Shown piece by piece: positions 5,792 through 9,823 of a DNA stretch of 9,823 nt. The stretch is from Phycisphaerae bacterium (GTDB lineage: Bacteria; Planctomycetota; Phycisphaerae; Sedimentisphaerales; SG8-4), in contig JAUWLI010000087.1 in the NCBI GenBank assembly GCA_030613765.1, positions 1 to 9,823 on the forward strand. The letters are read 5' to 3'. The notes under the pieces are model-generated. The model had not been told where the DNA came from. It saw only the letters and a program-made list of their open reading frames with translations, and made no database searches. Made by a program: the position numbers and the translations under genes. Each line of letters opens with the position of its first letter. Within the stretch, counting starts at the first letter, position 1.

Positions 5792-7591
5792 TTATGATTC
5801 CTTCAACTGCTCTATATCAGGACTTTGTGAGTCCGTCACCGGCCCGCCTTTTTTTATCATATCATCCCGGAAGAAGACCGCCAACACCGCAAGCAATACG
5901 ATAGAGATGCCCATGGTGATAAGCCAGATCGTAGTCCAGTCGACTCGTCTGTAGAGGATGCCGTCCGTATACAGCTTGATAAGCTTGCCATCGTAGGTAG
6001 CCGTGATATGGACGCTCTTGGGATTGCCGGCGTCGTCATTGCCGCGGTCCATGGCCACTCTCTGGGCAATCGTGCTGGCGCCGGCTCGCCAAAAAAGCTT
6101 GTCGTCCTCTACGCCGAGGACCATCGCATCGTCGCCGACGCCTATGGCGAACAATGTCCCCGAGATGGGGTCTTTACCTTCCGGCAGACTGACAACTGCC
6201 GAGAAGGTCAGGCCGGCTTGCGGTGTCGTGCCTGCAAGGGCGGAAAGATCAGCTCCCGAGGCCAGCAATCCGTCCGCCAGGCTGACCGGCTCAGAAGCAG
6301 CGTTGGTAAGTCGTTCCACTTTCTTGACGTCCTCCAGAAAATCGCGGGCATTGAGGATGCTTACTTCAACGTCTGAAAGCGCACGACCATAGAGCCTGAC
6401 AGCGGATAGGCCCGCATTGGGAACCGTTGATCTCTCGGAGGGAGACGTCGTGGGCATTTTATATTCGGCAACCACAGGTTCTGATTTGGCGGCATTGTAG
6501 TCGATGAATGCACCGTTGGTGAAGTTGCCGATCAACATGCCCAGGCCGAAGCAAACCAAGACGATCAGTCCCTGGGCTTGTGCTCGAATCTCCTTTGGGG
6601 CCTTCTTGTCAACATAGACCTGTCCTCCGACAAAGAAGAACCCGAATATCACGCCGTGAACGAGAATGCCGACATAATAGAGCAGCGTTTGATCGTACAG
6701 ACCGCCGAACCAGAAAGCGATGTAGCGCACCAACAACGCAATGAGTCCGACAATCATCGTCCACTTGGCGCCGTAACGAGCCAGGGCAATCGGCACCAGG
6801 AGCATAACAAACATTTCTACGGCCTGGCCCCAATTCATGGTAATCGTGATCTTTTCGAAGCCCATGTCCAGAAAAAACTGAGAACCGTAGGACCAGTACA
6901 TGGTGAAAGGAATCATCACGAACATGGAAACCAGGACAAAGAGCGCGAAGTTAAAGTCTTTCAACAGGGTCATGGCCCGCAACCCCAAGGCGTCAACAAT
7001 GGAGGATTCCTTACCCTTGGCCGGCGGTGGGGTATCGGGCAGTGTCAGGTTGATCAGCGCTGTCACAAGCGCTGTTCCCGCACCGCATAGCAAGGGAATA
7101 CTCGTGCCGTCGATCTTGGTCTGGCCGAACATCTTCCAAGCGGCCACAAAGCTGAAAACACCGGAGGCCACCCAGCCGATTGAGCCGAAGACGCGAATCT
7201 GTGGGAACTTCTCCGACGGCGCGTGGGTCATGGCGATGGCATTGGTCAGGCTCCACGTCGGCATGTAGCAGAACATCCCTAACAGCAGGATCATGAACAG
7301 CGACATCGGATTGGTCTGCCGGGCGGCGAGGAAGAACAGCACGGCGCAGCCGAGATTCAGTGCGACCAGGACCTTTTGACTGGCAAAGTGACGGTCAGCG
7401 ATCATACAGATGATCGGCGCGACCAGACAGCCCAGAGCCATCGTGCTGAGGATTGTGGCCTTGTAGATGCCCTCGACCCCCATATTTGTGAGATAGGCCG
7501 CCAGGGGCACCGACCATACTGCAAACATCATGTACTGCAGAAACATCATCACGCTCAGGCGAATCCGTACATTCATCGACATTCCATTCAT
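5792..7591 (-). CDS. MFS transporter of the nucleoside:H+ symporter family with a LamG-like insert
   Basis: A 599-residue inner-membrane transporter, about 180 residues longer than typical members of this family (Nuc_H_symport). Recognition rests on the N-terminal half: YLTNMGVEG (33-41), CYMPTWSLTNAIAM (108-121) and FPQIRVFGSIGW (129-140), plus the GGLYD and KKAPKEIRAQAQG segments of the C-half. About eleven hydrophobic helices run to residue 363. Residues 366-548 are then soluble and LamG-like, and the twelfth helix follows at 553-575 (TTIWLITMGISIVLLAVLAVFF), ending with FRDD. By the usual N-in topology the insert faces the periplasm. The frame is unbroken through the insert. The ATG at 7591 has GGGAG about 8 bases upstream. 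In this locus it most likely imports a sugar or sugar derivative; a nucleoside substrate is possible but not supported by neighbours. It is flanked by the oxidoreductase (335-bp spacer) and PIG-L gene. Confidence 0.93.
   Translation of the reverse strand: MNGMSMNVRIRLSVMMFLQYMMFAVWSVPLAAYLTNMGVEGIYKATILSTMALGCLVAPIICMIADRHFASQKVLVALNLGCAVLFFLAARQTNPMSLFMILLLGMFCYMPTWSLTNAIAMTHAPSEKFPQIRVFGSIGWVASGVFSFVAAWKMFGQTKIDGTSIPLLCGAGTALVTALINLTLPDTPPPAKGKESSIVDALGLRAMTLLKDFNFALFVLVSMFVMIPFTMYWSYGSQFFLDMGFEKITITMNWGQAVEMFVMLLVPIALARYGAKWTMIVGLIALLVRYIAFWFGGLYDQTLLYYVGILVHGVIFGFFFVGGQVYVDKKAPKEIRAQAQGLIVLVCFGLGMLIGNFTNGAFIDYNAAKSEPVVAEYKMPTTSPSERSTVPNAGLSAVRLYGRALSDVEVSILNARDFLEDVKKVERLTNAASEPVSLADGLLASGADLSALAGTTPQAGLTFSAVVSLPEGKDPISGTLFAIGVGDDAMVLGVEDDKLFWRAGASTIAQRVAMDRGNDDAGNPKSVHITATYDGKLIKLYTDGILYRRVDWTTIWLITMGISIVLLAVLAVFFRDDMIKKGGPVTDSQSPDIEQLKES
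5948..6496 (-). other. LamG/concanavalin A-like insert in the TM11-TM12 loop of the MFS protein
   Basis: Encodes about residues 366-548 of the transporter. It contains LSAVRLYGRALSDVEVSIL (395-413), resembling the C-terminal strand-plus-helix of LamG_3 jellyrolls, then LTFSAVVSLPEG (461-472), GTLFAIGVGDD (478-488), a WRAG strand, and VHITATYDGKLIKLYTDG (527-544), resembling the N-terminal and middle strands. The order is the reverse of a standard LamG domain. Such domains usually bind carbohydrate or protein. Domain assignment is by motif reading only. Confidence 0.6.
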
Positions 7592-7826
7592 TTCACAGCT
7601 CCCTTATCAAAAGGCATTCGCCACCAGCGGGGACACCATGGCCACCTGTCGGGTTCGAAAATCCTGTCAACAATTACATATTGGCAGTTATGTACATTGC
7701 GGGTCCATATAGAACCGGGGAAATGTTACCATAATAAATAAGAGCCGGCAAAGTAAATATCTACAAGGGGCAGCCTACCTAATAAGATACAATGCGCGCG
7801 CACTAAAATTGTCCATCTGATAGAAG

Positions 7827-7850
7827 GCACCTGATATCAACGGCAGGTGC
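7827..7850. other. 7-bp perfect hairpin after the oxidoreductase gene
   Basis: GCACCTG (7827-7833) and CAGGTGC (7844-7850) pair perfectly around a 10-base loop. On the minus strand the structure lies about 77 bases past the oxidoreductase stop and is followed by CTTCTATC, a poor T-run, so it is at best a weak terminator. Its right arm overlaps repeat copy 2. Confidence 0.4.
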
Positions 7851-7866
7851 TACAAGGGCAGAGCTT
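7846..7866. repeat. Dispersed 21-bp repeat, copy 2
   Basis: Identical over 21 bases, and in the same orientation, to 1969-1989. The flanks differ between the copies: here the left end is part of a GCACCTG/CAGGTGC hairpin, whereas copy 1 lies within a CTAAGCT/AGCTTAG inverted repeat. The conserved core with variable flanks suggests a dispersed element or binding site rather than a recent duplication. Confidence 0.7.
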
Positions 7867-7926
7867 GATTGGCACAGGAGGATCCGGTGCAGCGTGTCGT
7901 AATTTAGACTCATTTGGGGCGTTGCC

Positions 7927-9258
7927 TTAGCCGTTGAGAGTCCAGCCGGGGCGGTACTCTTTGCTCAGCAGCCCATTGGCCTCATCGCTGTTGGTGACGC
8001 GACCGTTTTTGCCGTCGTAGTTGATTTTCTTGCCGACGCGATAGGCCACCAACCCCAGGAGCATCATCTCGATCGCGGTTCCACCGTAGTCGAAATCGCA
8101 ATGTGTTTTCAGATCGCCCTTGCAGGCATCGATCCATTCTTTCTGGAAGTGACCCAGCGGCGGAATCACGTCTTTCTTGTCCCGACCCTTATAGTAGGTC
8201 AGGTCCGCATCATTGCCGAAGGGCAGCACAATCCTCGAACCGAAATCGCAGACAATATAGCCCTTGGTGCCCTTGAACATCGCACCATGTCCGATTTTAT
8301 TCAAATCGACGTAGTTCTTCGGCGACCGCGGCATCATGCCGCCCTGATACCAGTGTACCTTGATAGGCCCGCGCCAATCGTTGGCCGGGAAATCGAAAGA
8401 TGTATGCAGTTCGACGGGAGTGACTTCAGGATTGAACTCCTGGCCCTCACCTTTGGCCGTAGTCGGACGACCCGCGTCAATCGCGTTCCACACCAGGTCG
8501 ATCGTATGGCTTCCCATGTCGCCGATCTGGCCGCTGCCGAAGTCCCAGTACATGTTCCAACTGAGGCAGCCGCCGAAGTAGCCGGGATTGTAAGGATGCC
8601 ATGGGGATGGTCCAATCCACAGGTCGTAATGGAGATTCTTGGGGGGTTGGCCTTTGGCGGGCAGATAGCCGGGCCTGCGAATCTGGCGGTTGCCCCATGC
8701 ATACGCATCCGTCAGCTCACCAATCGCTCCGTCTTTTACCAGCTCGCGTACACGCTCGAAGTTGGGCTGGGCGTGGCGCTGGGTACCGACCTGCGTAGCC
8801 AGTTTATTTTTCTTCTTTAGATATGTCGCGCGAACCACGCGTGCCTCTTCCACTGTGTTGCCCAGCGGCTTTTCGCAAAAGACGTGCAGGTCGCGGTTCA
8901 GCGACCAGTTGGCGACGAAGGCGTGAGTATGGTCGGTGGTGCAACAAACTACGGCATCGAGGTCCTTTTGCTCAAGGCACTTGCGCCAGTCGACGTATTG
9001 TTTTGCCTTGGGGAATTTCTTGGCGGCCTGGGCCATTTTGTTCTCGTCGACGTCGCACAGGGCCACGACATTTTCGCTGGAGATGGGGCCGTGGTGGGCG
9101 CGGCCCCGGCCCCAGGCACCAATCAGGGCCACGTTTAGCTTATTGCTGGGCGCATTTGCGCCGGAGAGTGTGCCGCTCGGTAGAATGATTAATCCGATTC
9201 CGGCGGCCGCGGTGGATTTCAGGAACTGACGTCTTTGAATGAGGTTATTTTCTGCCAT
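7927..9258 (-). CDS. Tat-exported Gfo/Idh/MocA-family oxidoreductase
   Basis: A 443-residue NAD(P)-dependent sugar oxidoreductase of the glucose-fructose oxidoreductase / inositol dehydrogenase / MocA family. A Tat signal is clear (QRRQFLKSTAAAGIGLIILPSG, residues 8-29), so it is probably exported with tightly bound cofactor, as in glucose-fructose oxidoreductase. The Rossmann domain begins NVALIGAWGRG (42-52), a GxxGxG-type loop, and continues with VVALCDVD (64-71) and VVCCTTDHTH (103-112). The catalytic-lysine motif CEKPLGN is at 128-134 (K130). The C-terminal domain holds GDMGSHTIDLVWNA (246-259), where H251 and D254 fit the usual active-site positions, and a long bacterial-type extension ending YRPGWTLNG. 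The ATG at 9258 has AGGGGAAG just upstream. No GGHGG motif of GH109 is seen. It follows the truncated glycosidase gene and precedes the transporter. The substrate is unknown; a keto-sugar-forming role beside the exported TIM barrel is inferred. Confidence 0.94.
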   Translation of the reverse strand: MAENNLIQRRQFLKSTAAAGIGLIILPSGTLSGANAPSNKLNVALIGAWGRGRAHHGPISSENVVALCDVDENKMAQAAKKFPKAKQYVDWRKCLEQKDLDAVVCCTTDHTHAFVANWSLNRDLHVFCEKPLGNTVEEARVVRATYLKKKNKLATQVGTQRHAQPNFERVRELVKDGAIGELTDAYAWGNRQIRRPGYLPAKGQPPKNLHYDLWIGPSPWHPYNPGYFGGCLSWNMYWDFGSGQIGDMGSHTIDLVWNAIDAGRPTTAKGEGQEFNPEVTPVELHTSFDFPANDWRGPIKVHWYQGGMMPRSPKNYVDLNKIGHGAMFKGTKGYIVCDFGSRIVLPFGNDADLTYYKGRDKKDVIPPLGHFQKEWIDACKGDLKTHCDFDYGGTAIEMMLLGLVAYRVGKKINYDGKNGRVTNSDEANGLLSKEYRPGWTLNG

Positions 9259-9312
9259 TTTCTTCCCCTTTGTTATTGTTTTAGTTGTTTAGTTACGAAA
9301 ACTGAAGTAATG

Positions 9313-9341
9313 ATTTTACAGGTTACGACTATGGGATACAA
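9313..9341 (-). promoter_or_regulatory. Candidate promoter of the oxidoreductase gene
   Basis: On the minus strand TTGTAT (9341-9336), a 17-base spacer and TAAAAT (9318-9313) match the housekeeping consensus at 3/6 and 5/6. It lies about 55 bases before the oxidoreductase ATG, in the 117-bp spacer 9259-9375. Sigma-70-type matches this weak arise by chance in AT-rich spacers. Confidence 0.3.
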
Positions 9342-9375
9342 GGGAAAAATTGTGCATAACTCTGTCATCAGCCAA

Positions 9376-9823
9376 TCACTGCCTAACGATTGCTGCTACC
9401 CAGGGACCTTTGTCCGGGGCGTTGATCGTTACAACTTTGCCACCGGTGATGGTCTTTTTATCCGCCCAATTGCCTGTTCGGACATCTATCCAGCGAAGCT
9501 GAAACCTGCCTTTGTATCCTTTTAGATTCAGGCCAACCGAGCCACCATCTGTGAAAAAGAGGACGTATTTCCTGCGAGGGTCGGCTGCAAGATAGGCTTC
9601 ATCATCTTCACGATTGCTGAGAAGGTCCATGTGGGGCCGGACTTGCCAGAACTTGACAAGCTTTTCAGCCTTTCGCGCAGAGAGAATGCAGGCTTTTGCC
9701 GTGTTGTTCAAACCGATTCCACCACCGGGACGGTGAAAACGGCAGGAAGCTGTACCGGCAATCAAGTCCCTCCAAAAGCGTTCGACTCCGTCCTTTGGAG
9801 TTCCCGAGCCCCAAGTGGTTTGG
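9376..9823 (-). CDS. C-terminal part of a glycosidase-type protein with a putative collagen-binding domain (runs off the right edge)
   Basis: The frame is open from the window edge to a TGA at 9376-9378, leaving 148 residues of the C-terminus; there is no believable start inside the window. The first part (DGVERFWRDLIAGTASCRFHRP) looks like the end of a TIM-barrel glycosidase of the DUF4038/apiosidase-like type. From about residue 75 onward the sequence DPRRKYVLFFTDGGSVGLNL and RFQLRWIDVRTGNW matches the style of the putative collagen-binding domain (Collagen_bind_2) that follows such barrels: a small beta-sandwich with an 'RWxDxRTG' hairpin. It ends with VTINAPDKGPWVAAIVRQ, a typical final strand. 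It is the first gene of the visible directon and 117 bases before the oxidoreductase. The catalytic residues lie outside, so substrate and activity cannot be judged. Confidence 0.8.
   Translation of the reverse strand, partial: QTTWGSGTPKDGVERFWRDLIAGTASCRFHRPGGGIGLNNTAKACILSARKAEKLVKFWQVRPHMDLLSNREDDEAYLAADPRRKYVLFFTDGGSVGLNLKGYKGRFQLRWIDVRTGNWADKKTITGGKVVTINAPDKGPWVAAIVRQ

Larger units (their letters stand above)
7592..7926. other. 335-bp spacer between the oxidoreductase and MFS genes
   Basis: No gene of convincing length. It holds the 21-bp repeat copy 2 (7846-7866) overlapping a hairpin (7827-7850), a related CTACAAGGGGCAG at 7761-7773, a TACATA/TATGTA inverted repeat (about 7675-7693), and a minus-strand TTGACA (7670-7665) with no good -10 at 16-18 bases. 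A 10-codon frame (7607-7639, minus) ends 15 bases before the MFS start. It is the most likely place for a separate promoter for the MFS gene, but none can be fixed. Confidence 0.5.

Noticed and set aside
6578..7090. 170-codon plus-strand open frame opposite the MFS gene
   Set aside because: Antisense to well-conserved membrane helices; rich in His, Gln and Arg with no domain or signal, as expected of a shadow frame.
7665..7670. Perfect minus-strand -35 (TTGACA) before the MFS gene
   Set aside because: At 16-18 bases beyond it there is no -10 (AGGTGG instead), so I do not call a promoter.
7645..7672. Possible tRNA T-arm (GGGTTCGAAAATCC)
   Set aside because: The bases flanking TTCGAAA do not form a 5-bp stem, and no acceptor, D or anticodon arms can be folded around it on either strand.
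8101..8820. 239-codon plus-strand open frame opposite the oxidoreductase
   Set aside because: It lies wholly antisense to a gene with complete family motifs, has no recognisable domain, and is a by-product of the GC-rich codon pattern on the other strand.
7927..9258. Assigning the oxidoreductase to glycosidase family GH109
   Set aside because: GH109 members share the Tat signal and Rossmann fold, but the GGHGG motif typical of that family is not seen; the general Gfo/Idh/MocA call is safer.
9376..9765. Treating the right-edge gene as starting at a TTG at 9765
   Set aside because: The frame stays open beyond it to the window edge with sequence fitting the preceding glycosidase barrel, so it is an internal Leu in a truncated gene.

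Overview
All the protein genes I can support lie on the minus strand, so the window reads right to left as one loosely packed directon: a glycosidase-type protein (3' part only), a Tat-exported Gfo/Idh/MocA oxidoreductase, a nucleoside:H+ symporter-family MFS transporter, a PIG-L deacetylase, a Tat-type sugar-isomerase-like TIM barrel, a secreted beta-propeller protein, a Tat-type arylsulfatase, and the 5' part of a small secreted protein of unknown function. Gaps between genes are about 50 to 335 bases, with no overlaps. I see no rRNA, tRNA, CRISPR array, transposase or phage gene.

Organism (inference): the combination of 'RRQFL'-type exported sulfatase and oxidoreductase, exported TIM-barrel isomerase, LamG-like domains and loose gene spacing is typical of Planctomycetota (Phycisphaerae-like lineages) and relatives such as Lentisphaerota or Verrucomicrobiota. 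No marker gene is present to settle this.

Layout: 1-320, unknown secreted protein (runs off the left edge); 321-475, spacer with a stem-loop; 476-1903, sulfatase; 1904-2006, spacer with an inverted-repeat-bounded element holding copy 1 of a 21-bp repeat; 2007-3614, beta-propeller protein; 3615-3668, spacer with a palindromic operator-like site; 3669-4601, TIM barrel; 4602-4736, spacer; 4737-5690, PIG-L deacetylase; 5691-5791, spacer with a 10-bp stem hairpin; 5792-7591, MFS transporter with a large insert between its last two membrane helices; 7592-7926, the longest spacer, with copy 2 of the repeat; 7927-9258, oxidoreductase; 9259-9375, spacer; 9376-9823, glycosidase C-terminus (runs off the right edge).

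Working together (inference): the set looks like a utilisation locus for a sulfated, probably amino-sugar-containing glycan. Most enzymes carry export signals: the sulfatase would remove sulfate, the PIG-L enzyme N-acetyl groups, the beta-propeller and collagen-binding-type glycosidases would cleave linkages, and the exported oxidoreductase plus TIM barrel could carry out keto-sugar chemistry outside the cytoplasm. The MFS protein would import the product. Its extracytoplasmic LamG-like insert, whose landmarks appear in swapped order, is the most unusual feature of the window.
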